From: Bacillus sp. RAR_GA_16
GTDB lineage: Bacteria > Bacillota > Bacilli > Bacillales > Guptibacillaceae
Length of the DNA: 64,000 nucleotides
Assembly: GCF_020165985.1 (NCBI RefSeq)
Contig: NZ_JAIUKZ010000011.1
Span: forward strand, 124,001 to 188,000
Reading direction: 5' to 3'
The translations under genes and the position numbers were made by a program. How positions within the stretch are numbered: the stretch's first letter is position 1; every line of letters begins with the position of its first letter. The notes beneath the pieces are model-generated. The model saw only the letters and a list, made by a program, of their open reading frames with translations. It did not search any database and was not told the origin of the DNA. This document shows positions 1 to 8,459 of the stretch, piece after piece.

Positions 1-205
1 CTGTTAAATCAATAAATGCACTGATTTCAACATCGCTTTCAAGCTGATCCCCAAATGCATTTAAATTGAGAAGTAACGCGAGACAAACCCCGACGAGAAG
101 GAGTGTAACCGTAACGGCAGAAATGGAAGCGAAAGTCATCCAGCCATTTCGTCCAAGATTCTTAAAGCCTTCTTTTCCGTGACGACCAAATGTTTTAATT
201 TTCAT
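1..205 (-). CDS. ftsX: FtsX, cell-division ABC transporter permease (5' part only)
   Basis: Only the first 68 codons lie in the window; the gene continues past position 1. The N-terminus starts MKIKTFGRHGKEGF, has a short basic cytoplasmic stretch, then one hydrophobic segment (about residues 25-48), followed by the start of the extracellular loop (DQLESDVEISAF), as in Bacillus FtsX. Family knowledge: FtsX pairs with FtsE to activate the CwlO D,L-endopeptidase at the lateral wall. The ATG at 205 overlaps the end of ftsE by 11 bases, so translation of the two is probably coupled. The identification rests on both sequence and the adjacent ftsE. Confidence 0.93.
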   Translation of the reverse strand, partial: MKIKTFGRHGKEGFKNLGRNGWMTFASISAVTVTLLLVGVCLALLLNLNAFGDQLESDVEISAFIDLT

Positions 206-881
206 ACCCGTATTCACCTCTTGCTTCATCACGGGTTACCAAACCACCATCAATTGCAATAACACGTTTTCTGAATGTATTCACAATATCTTTATTATGG
301 GTAGCCATAATAACAGTTGTACCGCGATTGTTGATTTGATCAAGTAAATCCATAATTCCCCACGCTGTTTCTGGATCCAGGTTTCCTGTTGGTTCATCAG
401 TAAGTAGAATGTGAGGATTATTGACGATCGCTCTTGCTATTGAAACCCTCTGCTGTTCTCCCCCAGAAAGTTCATCAGGAAGGAACCTTGCTTTGTTTTT
501 CAAATTAACGAGACTTAACGTTTCCATGACTCGCTTGCGCGTATTTGCTTTGCTTTCTTCGATGACTTCAAGAGCAAAAGCGACGTTTTCATAAACAGTT
601 AATCTTGGTAAAAGCTTAAAATCCTGAAAAACAACGCCGATTTCGCGGCGTAGCTTAGGTACATGCTTGTTCTTTAACTTGCCAACATCTTTACCGTTAA
701 TAATGATTGTTCCACTTGTAGCCTTTTCTTCCCGATACATCATTCTCATAAAAGTTGACTTACCGGCACCACTTGGCCCAACTATGTAAACAAACTCGCC
801 CTTATTAATCTTAATATCGATTCCATTGATTGCTTTAATGCCATTGCTATACGTTTTCCAAACATCTTTCATTTCGATCAA
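195..881 (-). CDS. ftsE: FtsE, cell-division ABC transporter ATPase
   Basis: This 228-residue ATPase has a Walker A motif (GPSGAGKST, about residues 35-43), a Q-loop region (GVVFQDFKLLP), an ABC signature (LSGGEQQR), a Walker B motif (ILLTDEPTGNLD) and the switch His (ATHNK). The length and the C-terminal RGEYG resemble B. subtilis FtsE. The preferred start is TTG at 881, because AGGAAGTG lies 7 nt upstream; an in-frame ATG at 872 would sit 16 nt from that site. It is the cytoplasmic partner of FtsX and is expected to couple ATP hydrolysis to wall-hydrolase activation. It is the first gene of the ftsEX unit. Confidence 0.96.
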   Translation of the reverse strand: MIEMKDVWKTYSNGIKAINGIDIKINKGEFVYIVGPSGAGKSTFMRMMYREEKATSGTIIINGKDVGKLKNKHVPKLRREIGVVFQDFKLLPRLTVYENVAFALEVIEESKANTRKRVMETLSLVNLKNKARFLPDELSGGEQQRVSIARAIVNNPHILLTDEPTGNLDPETAWGIMDLLDQINNRGTTVIMATHNKDIVNTFRKRVIAIDGGLVTRDEARGEYGYEN

Positions 882-983
882 ATTGTACCACTTCCTACTT
901 GCTTAAATTCTCGATGCAAATTCTTAGGAGTAAGGTTCTTATTGATAGTTCGTTTATTGATTAGTTCCTTTACATCTGAAGAT

Positions 984-1012
984 ATTATAACAAACAAATT
1001 CGCTATTTTAAG
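984..1012 (-). promoter_or_regulatory. possible extended -10 promoter for ftsEX
   Basis: Read on the minus strand, TGTTATAAT (TATAAT at 984-989) forms an extended -10 element about 100 bp before ftsE. No good -35 hexamer is found at 17-nt spacing. The rest of 882-1143 shows no gene, only AT-rich DNA. Confidence 0.35.
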
Positions 1013-1143
1013 ACAAATTTTTATTACATTTTTGTTTCAAGATGCCGGCATATGACATCTTCTGCAATAAAGCATTAATAATTTATAGATTGTTACATAA
1101 TTTATGGAACCATTAGGATGTTTTGAGATAGTATGATCCAAAT

Positions 1144-1173
1144 GAAAAAACACTCTAATCAGAGTGCTTTTTC
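1144..1173 (-). terminator. cccB terminator
   Basis: CACTCT, an AATC loop and AGAGTG (1151-1166) are flanked by an A-run on one side and a T-run on the other. It sits just after the cccB stop and could act in both directions. Confidence 0.8.
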
Positions 1174-1176
1174 ACA

Positions 1177-1551
1177 TTACTTCATGTCCGCTAGCCAACT
1201 TGCTAAATTTTCTTCTTTTTCTGTGTCTCCTCCCAGAATGTTACCTGGCATTTGGCCTTTTCCATTCTGTATGACAGTTAGTATTTCATCTTTTGATAAC
1301 CGAGACCCTACGTCTGAAATCTGAGGCCCTACTTTCCCTTGAAGGTTGTCACCATGACAGCTCAAGCAATTTGTTTGATATGTAGCTTCTGCTGCTTTTG
1401 CATCGTAATCACCAGACGACTCTCCTGCACTATCATTTGACGTACTATTGGAAGAACCTCCGTTATTATTTTCACTATTATTGCCCCCACCACACGCTGC
1501 AAGGCTAAAGAGTAAAACGACTGCAACTAAAATCCCTAACCATTTCTTCAT
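1177..1551 (-). CDS. cccB: cytochrome c-551, membrane lipoprotein
   Basis: This 124-residue protein has a lipoprotein signal peptide with lipobox LAAC (acylated Cys about residue 20), then a Ser/Asn/Gly-rich linker (about 21-48), then a small class-I cytochrome c domain. The haem site is CLSCH and the distal ligand is probably the Met of GQMPG. It matches CccB of B. subtilis in size, layout and position next to ftsE. It is expected to carry electrons on the outer face of the membrane between the bc complex and a terminal oxidase. The ATG at 1551 is preceded by AGGGTGGAG. Confidence 0.93.
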   Translation of the reverse strand: MKKWLGILVAVVLLFSLAACGGGNNSENNNGGSSNSTSNDSAGESSGDYDAKAAEATYQTNCLSCHGDNLQGKVGPQISDVGSRLSKDEILTVIQNGKGQMPGNILGGDTEKEENLASWLADMK

Positions 1552-1592
1552 TTACTCCACCCTTTACATTTATTTTCTATACTATATCCCGC

Positions 1593-2477
1593 TTATTCTC
1601 TTTTAAAACCTTCTCCTAATACTTCTGTGGCATTCGAGACGATCACAAAGGCGGAAGGATCGACACCTTTTACGAGTTCTTTTAATTTGGTCACTTCATT
1701 CTGTGCAACCACAACCATAAGAATAGGACGCTTATCGTTCGTATAACCACCTTGACCAGATATTCTTGTTACTCCTCGATCAATGACGGTAATAATTCCT
1801 TCTCGCAACTCTTCTTCTTTGTCAGAAATAATGAGTGCCATTTTAGAATAGCCAAGGCCAAGCTGAACCACATCAATGGTTTTCCCTGTTAAATACATCG
1901 CTATCAAGGCATAAAGTGCTTCTTCAAGGCTAAATACAAAAGCGGAAGCCACGACGATCAGGCCATCGATCATAAATACGCATGTTCCAAGCGAAACTCC
2001 CGTATACTTATTCACGATCTGAGCCGCAAGATCAGTACCACCTGTAGACGCTTTCCCTCTAAAAACAATACCCAAACCAATCCCTACACCAAGTCCTCCG
2101 AACAGTGCACCTAATAAGGGATCTGTTGTTGCAGGATCAACATTTTCCGTTAACTTTACGACAAATGGGAGAAAGAGTGTTCCAACCAATGTTTTTGGAC
2201 CATACTTTTTCCCAAGGAAAATCAATCCGCTAATAAACAGAGGAATGTTAAAAGCCCACTGAACATAAGCTGGTTTCCAATCAAAAACGCCTTTTGTAAT
2301 CGTACTAATTCCACTCACTCCACCGGAAGCAATGCTGTTAGGAAGTAAGAAAAGGTTAAAAGCGATCGCTACAATGGCTGATCCAACCATAACGCTTACA
2401 TATTCCAGAATCCGATGGTAGGGTGAAACTTTTCTTGCTGTAAATTTCGCTAACGTTGCTATCATAACTCTACTCAC
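1593..2477 (-). CDS. yvjA: YitT/DUF2179-family membrane protein (YvjA-like)
   Basis: This 294-residue protein has five or six hydrophobic segments in the N-terminal two thirds (YitT membrane domain, with a GGVSG motif near residue 55 and the TGGTDL motif near 147). A soluble DUF2179 domain follows at about 215-290 (ITVIDRGVTRISGQGGYT). Position and architecture match B. subtilis yvjA. The biochemical function of the family is not established. The start is uncertain: GTG at 2477 or ATG at 2465, neither with a strong Shine-Dalgarno. Confidence 0.85.
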   Translation of the reverse strand: MSRVMIATLAKFTARKVSPYHRILEYVSVMVGSAIVAIAFNLFLLPNSIASGGVSGISTITKGVFDWKPAYVQWAFNIPLFISGLIFLGKKYGPKTLVGTLFLPFVVKLTENVDPATTDPLLGALFGGLGVGIGLGIVFRGKASTGGTDLAAQIVNKYTGVSLGTCVFMIDGLIVVASAFVFSLEEALYALIAMYLTGKTIDVVQLGLGYSKMALIISDKEEELREGIITVIDRGVTRISGQGGYTNDKRPILMVVVAQNEVTKLKELVKGVDPSAFVIVSNATEVLGEGFKRE

Positions 2478-2650
2478 TCACTTACTTCGATGATTTTCGT
2501 CACTGCTTCTTTCTAAGCAAAAGCCTTACGTAGTATATCACCGGGTTTATAGGGTGTAAACCGCATTGTAGCAGCGCGTTATCATGTTGAAGTACTTCTG
2601 TCTTCCGGTTTATTTTGCCCTATTTTATTCAAAACATAAGATCATGAAAT

Positions 2651-2684
2651 AGAAAAAGCCCTCCTGTATAACAGAAGGGCTTAT
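2651..2684 (-). terminator. prfB terminator
   Basis: A hairpin with stem AAGCCCT...AGGGCTT (2656-2682) is followed on the minus strand by TTTTTCT. It lies immediately downstream of the prfB stop. Confidence 0.85.
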
Positions 2685-2686
2685 CC

Positions 2687-3798
2687 TTAATTTTGCTCAT
2701 TTAAACGAGAACGTAAGAAGGCGTCAATAAACGGATCAAGATCACCATCCATAACAGATTGTGTATTCCCAACCTCCATGTTTGTACGGTGGTCTTTCAC
2801 CATACTATACGGATGGAAAACATAAGAACGAATTTGGCTACCCCAGCCGATTTCTTTCTGCTCGCCTCGGATTTCGTCAAGTTCCGCTTCTTGTTCCTCA
2901 ATTTTTAATTGATAAAGTTTTGCTTTTAACATTTTCATAGCCTGTTCACGGTTTTTAATTTGCGAACGTTCACCCTGACAGCTTACGACAACATTTGTTG
3001 GAAGGTGCGTAATTCGAACAGCCGAGTCTGTCGTATTAATGTGCTGTCCGCCCGCTCCACTGGCACGATACGTATCAATTTTCAAATCTTCCGTACGAAT
3101 GTCAATTTCGATTTCATCATTGAATTCAGGCATCACTTCACAGGAGACGAACGACGTGTGACGTCGCCCACTTGAATCAAATGGCGAAATTCGCACAAGA
3201 CGATGAACGCCTTTCTCCGCCTTTAAATATCCGTAAGCATTATGACCTTTAAAGTTTAGTGTGACGCTTTTCACACCAGCTTCATCGCCAGGTAAATAAT
3301 CAAGTGTTTCTACTTTAAATCCTTTTTTCTCTCCATAACGGGTATACATTCGAAGAAGCATCGATGCCCAGTCTTGAGACTCTGTACCACCAGCGCCCGG
3401 GTGTAATTCAAGAATAGCGTTATTTTTATCATGCTCTTCACTTAAGAGAAGTGTTAATTCAAATTGATTCACCGCTTTTTTCAGATCTTTAATTTCAGCT
3501 TCAAGATCTTCAAACAACTCTTGATCGTTCTCTTCCTTAACTAATTCATAGGAAACTTCCAGATTCTCATAACTTTCTTGAAGTGAATCGAATTCATTCA
3601 CCGCTTCTTTTAATGCATTCGATTCGTTAATCACTTTCTGAGCAGCATTCTGATCATTCCAGAAATCAGGAATCTGTCATCTGAATATCTAATTCGTCAA
3701 TTCGAGCTCTCTTATTTTCGAGGTCAAAGAGACCCCCTAAAATCATTTAATCGTGTTTCAATTGTATTCAATTCGCTACGTATTTCATGCATTTCCAT
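2687..3798 (-). CDS. prfB: peptide chain release factor 2 (with frameshifts)
   Basis: RF2 ends translation at UGA and UAA. The GGQ motif (ASGAGGQH) and the stop-recognition tripeptide SPF (RISPFDSSG) are present. The gene starts at ATG 3798, with GAGGTG 7 nt upstream. After 24 codons it reaches the conserved programmed +1 site, CTT TGA at 3724-3729, with AGGGGG just upstream, so frame change here is normal autoregulation. Unexpectedly, after the correct shift the frame hits a second in-frame TGA at 3666-3668. The text reads ATG ACA GAT TCC TGA where the family needs MTDPDFW (ATG ACA GAT CCT GAT). One extra T near 3671 therefore breaks the gene, and the longest intact frame begins only at 3634. 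Since RF2 is normally required, a sequence error is the first explanation. Confidence 0.93.
3724..3738 (-). promoter_or_regulatory. prfB programmed +1 frameshift site
   Basis: On the minus strand this reads AGGGGG TCT CTT TGA C. It combines an internal Shine-Dalgarno-like sequence, the slippery CTT codon and an RF2-specific TGA, as in known bacterial prfB genes. Low RF2 lets the ribosome pause and slip by +1. Confidence 0.93.
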
Positions 3799-3835
3799 TT
3801 ATCTGCACCTCTACCTTATTATTTTACATAGAATA

Positions 3836-3863
3836 GGCAGGTGTTCATCCTTGAACACCTGCC
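3836..3863 (-). terminator. strong hairpin between secA and prfB
   Basis: A 12-bp perfect stem (GGCAGGTGTTCA with its complement) has a 4-nt loop. No clear U-run follows on the minus strand, so it may be a weak terminator, a processing site or an mRNA-stabilising structure rather than a full stop signal. Confidence 0.55.
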
Positions 3864-3868
3864 CGGCA

Positions 3869-6382
3869 TTATTCTGCTTTGCCGTGACAATTTTTGTATT
3901 TCTTACCGCTTCCGCAAGGACAAGGGTCATTTCGGCCAATGTCCTGTTTTTTCTTAACAGGTTTTGGCTTTGTGCTTCCCTCTTCTTTAGGGTTAACTGC
4001 CTTTCCTTCCGCTACTTTCTCCCGCTTCAAATTGCTTTCAATTTGAGCTTTCATAATATAAGTTGCGACTTCTTCTTCAATCTCAGCAACCATATCTTCG
4101 AACATTTCATATCCTTCAAATTGATATTCACGAAGCGGATCGTTTTGTCCATATGCTCTTAAATGGATACCTTGACGAAGCTGATCCATTGCATCAATGT
4201 GGTCCATCCATTTGCGATCCACACTGCGAAGAAGAATCACTTTTTCAAATTCACGCATGCGTTCTGGTTCAAACGCCGCCTCTTTCTCATCGTAGTTCAC
4301 TTTCATTTTCTCAACAAGAAGTTCTACGATCTCTTCCTTATCAAGGCCTTTAATGTCCTTCACAGTTACTTGACCTTCTTGAAGGAAAATTCCTTTCGCA
4401 TGGTCAAGAATTGCTTGGTGATCCCACTCTTCTTGAATGTCTTCATCACCTGTATGGGCATCGACAATACGCGTAATCACGGAAGTTAACATTGTTTCGA
4501 CAATATCACGTAAATTATCTGATTCAAGCACTTCTGCACGCTGCGCATAAATGATTTCACGCTGCTGTCTCATGACATCATCATATTGAAGAAGCTGCTT
4601 ACGTGCATCATAGTTGTTTCCTTCAACGCGCTTTTGTGCCGATTCTACTGCTCTCGATACGAGCTTCGATTCAATTGGCTGATCTTCTTCCATGCCAAGG
4701 CGGTTCATCATGTTCATCATATTGTCTGAACCGAACCTTCTCATTAGTTCATCTTCCATTGAAATGTAGAACCGTGATTCACCAGGGTCACCTTGACGAC
4801 CGGAACGACCACGAAGCTGATTATCAATTCTTCGACTTTCATGACGTTCAGTACCTAGAATGAAGAGACCACCTAGATCTAATACGCCAGAACCAAGCTT
4901 GATGTCTGTTCCTCGTCCTGCCATGTTCGTGGCAATCGTTACAGCACCTTTTTGGCCTGCTGACTCAATAATCTCTGCTTCACGAGCATGGTTCTTCGCA
5001 TTTAAGATGTTATGTGGAATGCCACGTTTCTTTAAAAACTGTGAGATTAATTCCGATGTTTCAACAGCTACTGTACCAACAAGAATGGGTTGTCCTTTTT
5101 TATGACGCTCTTCAATTTCTCTAGCAAGAGCCTGAAATTTACCATTCGTTGATTTGTAAACAAGATCCGGATAATCCATCCGCGCAATCGGTTTGTTCGT
5201 CGGAATTGCGATTACGTTCATATTGTAAATGTTACGGAATTCTTCTTCCTCTGTTTTCGCTGTACCCGTCATTCCGGAAAGCTTTTCATACATTCTAAAA
5301 TAGTTCTGGAAAGTAATCGTTGCAAGTGTCATACTTTCACGCTGTATGACCAGGCCTTCTTTTGCCTCAATCGCCTGGTGCAGGCCATCGCTATAGCGAC
5401 GTCCTGCCATCAAGCGACCAGTAAAGGAGTCAACGATCACTACTTCTTCATCCTGAACAACGTAGTCCATATCCAGTTGCATTATAAAATTCGCTTTCAT
5501 CGCCTGGTTAATATGGTGGTTTAGCTGAACATGCTTATAATCATAAAGATTTTCAATGGAGAAGAATTTTTCTGCTTTTGTTATGCCATCTTCCGTTAAT
5601 TGAACATTCTTTGTTTTAATATCGACATTGTAGTCGTCTTCTTCTTTTAACGTTCGGACAAATTGATTCGCTTGAATATATAACGTCGTCGATTTTTCGG
5701 CGCTACCAGAAATGATGAGCGGTGTTCTTGCTTCATCAATTAAAACAGAGTCAACTTCATCAATAATGGAATAATGAAGAGGGCGTTGGACCATTTCTTC
5801 TTTATAGAGCACCATGTTGTCACGCAAATAGTCAAACCCAAACTCATTGTTTGTTCCATACGTAATATCCGCAGCATATGCTTCGGCTTTTTCTTCTTTT
5901 GAAAGACCACTAATGTTTAACCCAACCGTTAGACCAAGAAAATGGTAAAGCTCTCCCATTTCTTCAGCGTCACGCTTGGCGAGATATTCGTTAACCGTAA
6001 TGACGTGAACGCCTTTTCCAGTTAAGGCGTTTAAATAGACAGGCATTGTGGCGCTAAGCGTTTTACCTTCACCTGTTTTCATTTCTGCGATATTACCTTC
6101 ATGTAGAGCGACTGCTCCCATGATTTGTACTGGAAATGGGCGCATACCAAGAACGCGTTCTGACGCTTCTCGTACAGTCGCATACACTTCCGGTAACATT
6201 TTATCGAGCTTTTCTCCCTTTTCAATTCGCTCTTTGTATTCTTGCGTTTTGTTACGAAGCTCCTCGTCAGATAACTGTTTCATCTCATCTGAATATGTCT
6301 CCACTTGATCGGCAATTTTTTGCAATCGGCTAACCTGACGGTCGTTACCATTCGGTATAATTTTACGCAATAAAGCTTTCAT
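3869..6382 (-). CDS. secA: SecA, preprotein translocase ATPase
   Basis: This 837-residue protein is close to the 841 of B. subtilis. It has Walker A (MKTGEGKT, about residue 102), the DEAD-type Walker B region ([13 protein letters not shown], about 205), a GTAKT motif, a second helicase domain with GRGTDI and [11 protein letters not shown], and a C-terminal zinc-binding [14 protein letters not shown] tail that contacts SecB or ribosomes in other species. It drives export through SecYEG. GAGGAG precedes the ATG. It sits between hpf and prfB as in Bacillus. Confidence 0.98.
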   Translation of the reverse strand: MKALLRKIIPNGNDRQVSRLQKIADQVETYSDEMKQLSDEELRNKTQEYKERIEKGEKLDKMLPEVYATVREASERVLGMRPFPVQIMGAVALHEGNIAEMKTGEGKTLSATMPVYLNALTGKGVHVITVNEYLAKRDAEEMGELYHFLGLTVGLNISGLSKEEKAEAYAADITYGTNNEFGFDYLRDNMVLYKEEMVQRPLHYSIIDEVDSVLIDEARTPLIISGSAEKSTTLYIQANQFVRTLKEEDDYNVDIKTKNVQLTEDGITKAEKFFSIENLYDYKHVQLNHHINQAMKANFIMQLDMDYVVQDEEVVIVDSFTGRLMAGRRYSDGLHQAIEAKEGLVIQRESMTLATITFQNYFRMYEKLSGMTGTAKTEEEEFRNIYNMNVIAIPTNKPIARMDYPDLVYKSTNGKFQALAREIEERHKKGQPILVGTVAVETSELISQFLKKRGIPHNILNAKNHAREAEIIESAGQKGAVTIATNMAGRGTDIKLGSGVLDLGGLFILGTERHESRRIDNQLRGRSGRQGDPGESRFYISMEDELMRRFGSDNMMNMMNRLGMEEDQPIESKLVSRAVESAQKRVEGNNYDARKQLLQYDDVMRQQREIIYAQRAEVLESDNLRDIVETMLTSVITRIVDAHTGDEDIQEEWDHQAILDHAKGIFLQEGQVTVKDIKGLDKEEIVELLVEKMKVNYDEKEAAFEPERMREFEKVILLRSVDRKWMDHIDAMDQLRQGIHLRAYGQNDPLREYQFEGYEMFEDMVAEIEEEVATYIMKAQIESNLKREKVAEGKAVNPKEEGSTKPKPVKKKQDIGRNDPCPCGSGKKYKNCHGKAE

Positions 6383-6552
6383 AGAAACGCTCCTCTTTTG
6401 TTGTCAGTAGAGTGCTAATGTATAACTAAACTTAGAATTTTTTATACTATGTAGCTATTTTAACAATTAGTTGCTGGAGGCACAAGAAAGTAAAAAAAAG
6501 CCTACTTCTCGAAAGACTATATTAATGAAGGAATGGAAAGTTCTTTATATAG

Positions 6553-6584
6553 GAAAAGGACAGAGGGTCACTCCCCCTGCCCTG
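6553..6584 (-). terminator. hpf terminator
   Basis: An imperfect GC-rich stem (AGGGCAG pairing with CTGTCCT on the minus strand) is followed by CCTTTTCC. It lies 15 nt after the hpf stop. Confidence 0.6.
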
Positions 6585-6598
6585 ATTTATGTTATTCG

Positions 6599-7165
6599 TT
6601 AGTCTTGTTCAATCAAGCCGTACTTTCCATCTTTACGGCGGTAAACAACGCCAGTACTACCTGTCACTGCATTTGAGAAAACAAAGAAGCTATGGCCCAG
6701 CATGTCCATTTGAAGAATAGCTTCTTCAACGTCCATTGGTTTAAATGTAAATCGCTTTGTTTTCACTACTTGCAGATCGTCATCTTCATCCATATCAGCT
6801 TCAGCGACACTAGTCGTTGTTGGATTAAGTTCATCGCGGAACATGTATTTTACGCTACCTTCCTGACGGAATTTGCGATTAACTTTCGTTTTATGCTTGC
6901 GAATTTGACGCTCCAGTTTCTCGACAACCAAATCAATGGCTGCATACATATCTTGATGCTCTTCTTCTGCTCGAAGTAGAAGGTTTGGCATTGGGATTGT
7001 AACTTCAATCATTTGTTGGTCGTTATAGACCTTCATATTGACATGAACATCAGAATTAGGTGGAGTATCGAAATACCTTTCAAGTTTACTTACCTTCTTC
7101 TCAGTATATTCTCTCATTGCAGGTGTAACTTTAATGTTTTCACCACGGATGTTGAAATTCATCAT
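6599..7165 (-). CDS. hpf: long-form ribosome hibernation-promoting factor
   Basis: This 188-residue protein has an N-terminal HPF/RaiA ribosome-binding domain (NFNIRGENIKVTPAMREY, residues 2 to about 100), an acidic linker (EADMDEDDD) and the C-terminal dimerisation domain (about 130-185, FKPMDVEEAILQMDMLGHSFFVF) that makes 100S ribosome dimers. The open frame extends upstream to 7213, but GGAGG lies 8 nt before the ATG at 7165, which decides the start. A SigB-type promoter lies 40 nt upstream. This fits the known stress induction of B. subtilis yvyD/hpf. Confidence 0.95.
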   Translation of the reverse strand: MMNFNIRGENIKVTPAMREYTEKKVSKLERYFDTPPNSDVHVNMKVYNDQQMIEVTIPMPNLLLRAEEEHQDMYAAIDLVVEKLERQIRKHKTKVNRKFRQEGSVKYMFRDELNPTTTSVAEADMDEDDDLQVVKTKRFTFKPMDVEEAILQMDMLGHSFFVFSNAVTGSTGVVYRRKDGKYGLIEQD

Positions 7166-7205
7166 GTGGCACTCCTCCTTCCATGCTATAACTATATTAT
7201 TCGTT

Positions 7206-7232
7206 ATACCCATCTCATTCCCCTCTATAAAC
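7206..7232 (-). promoter_or_regulatory. SigB-type promoter of hpf
   Basis: On the minus strand GTTTAT (7227-7232), a 15-nt spacer and GGGTAT (7206-7211) match the SigB consensus GTTTAA-N12-15-GGGTAT at 11 of 12 positions. It lies about 40 nt before the hpf start. Control of this gene by SigB is known in B. subtilis. Confidence 0.75.
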
Positions 7233-7354
7233 TTTAAAAAAACACAATTATTTTTACGTTTTTTTCACAAAACCCCTTAAAATCCGACATTTTTTTACAT
7301 TGATTCTTAATTATCCCTTTTCATTCTGCCCATTCACTCAAGTTAAAGAGAAAA

Positions 7355-7388
7355 ATAAAAAAGTCGCTATCGGATCCGATAGCGACTT
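7355..7388 (-). terminator. csp terminator
   Basis: A perfect palindromic stem (AAGTCGCTATCG with its complement around GATC, 7361-7388) is followed by TTTTTTATTTTT on the minus strand. Confidence 0.9.
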
Positions 7389-7401
7389 TAATCATTTTTA
7401 A

Positions 7402-7602
7402 TTAAGATACTTTTTCTACATTAGCAGCTTGTGGCCCACGAGCACCTTCAACAATCTCGAATTCAACCGTTTGACCTTCTTCTAGAGACTTGAATCCTTC
7501 ACCATTGATTGCTGAGAAATGCACAAATACATCGTCGCCATCTTCTCTTTCGATAAAGCCAAAACCTTTTTCATTGTTAAACCATTTTACTTTTCCCTGC
7601 AT
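7402..7602 (-). CDS. cold-shock protein, CspA/CspB family
   Basis: This 66-residue single OB-fold protein has RNP1-like KGFGFI and RNP2-like VFVHF motifs, and is nearly as similar to CspC as to CspD of B. subtilis. It binds single-stranded RNA/DNA and acts as an RNA chaperone. The open frame runs up to 7623, but family N-termini begin at MQGKVKWF. The only ribosome-site candidate (AAGGGA) is 12 nt from this ATG, so the start has modest support. It is a single-gene unit with its own terminator. Confidence 0.93.
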   Translation of the reverse strand: MQGKVKWFNNEKGFGFIEREDGDDVFVHFSAINGEGFKSLEEGQTVEFEIVEGARGPQAANVEKVS

Positions 7603-7742
7603 CTTGTTCAACATTCCCTTCAAAAATCTTCATGGCAGTGCCATACATTAACTATACGTGTGGCCCAAACCTCTGTCAAAGGGGGTATTTTGTTGATTTC
7701 GCTCGAATGAAGGCGTTTTCTTATAAAAATTTCGACACATGG

Positions 7743-8459
7743 TTAACCCCTACATAAGGTAAGTGAGTATACCTCTGAAGCCCCTCCCTGTTTAAGGGTG
7801 AGAGCAGCATGATGGATCGTCGTGCCCGTCGTATAAATGTCATCCAACAAAAGGAACTTTTTCCCCGCTACATTTTCCTCATCAACGAGTTGAAACATCT
7901 CTTCTTTCCGGTTTATCCTTCTCTCTCTGGATCGTTTACTCTGCTTATCTTCATTTCTCATTCTCTTTAAGGGAGAATCTTTCGCAAATTTGGTACCCTC
8001 AATCCAAACCTCACACTGATTAAATCCTCGTTCATACATTCGTTCCGGACTTGCAGGCATTGGAATGACCTGATCTATGAATGCGTAAGACCTTATTAGC
8101 TCCTTCTGAATGGGACTCGAAAACACCCTTCCAACTTCAACATCACCTCTATATTTATAGAGTGCAAGAATCTTTTTCAAAAAATCATTGTAAGCATAGA
8201 AGGACTTATTTTGAATCAAAACATCCGTCCACCCTCTTTCTCCCCATCTCACACAATCGGTACAATGCTTTCCTTGCACAAATCGCGCATCAATCTGTTG
8301 AAGAGAACGCCCACATTTTAAACAAACTTCTCCTTTTATTGGATGGAGTTGCTTTTGACAAGTTTCACAACACGTCGCTTTCACCCCAAACAAAATCTGC
8401 CATGAAACCTGCTGACTCATATCTTCTCCACACCATAAACATACCGTTATTTTAGCCAT
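7743..8459 (-). CDS. comFC: ComFC, competence phosphoribosyltransferase-like protein
   Basis: This 238-residue protein has N-terminal Cys pairs (CLWC, CETC, CLKC, CTDC) that look like zinc ligands, and a C-terminal PRTase domain with the PRPP motif LLLDDIYTTGTT (about residues 203-214). ComFC is required for efficient transformation in naturally competent bacteria; its exact reaction is unclear. GAAGG lies 7 nt before the ATG. The start overlaps the end of comFA by 13 bases, indicating an operon. No comFB is present between them, unlike B. subtilis. Confidence 0.92.
   Translation of the reverse strand: MAKITVCLWCGEDMSQQVSWQILFGVKATCCETCQKQLHPIKGEVCLKCGRSLQQIDARFVQGKHCTDCVRWGERGWTDVLIQNKSFYAYNDFLKKILALYKYRGDVEVGRVFSSPIQKELIRSYAFIDQVIPMPASPERMYERGFNQCEVWIEGTKFAKDSPLKRMRNEDKQSKRSRERRINRKEEMFQLVDEENVAGKKFLLLDDIYTTGTTIHHAALTLKQGGASEVYSLTLCRG

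Noticed and set aside
3666-3674. Second prfB shift as a genuine programmed site
   Set aside because: TCC TGA lacks the CTT slip codon and a nearby Shine-Dalgarno-like stimulator; a one-base error explains it better.
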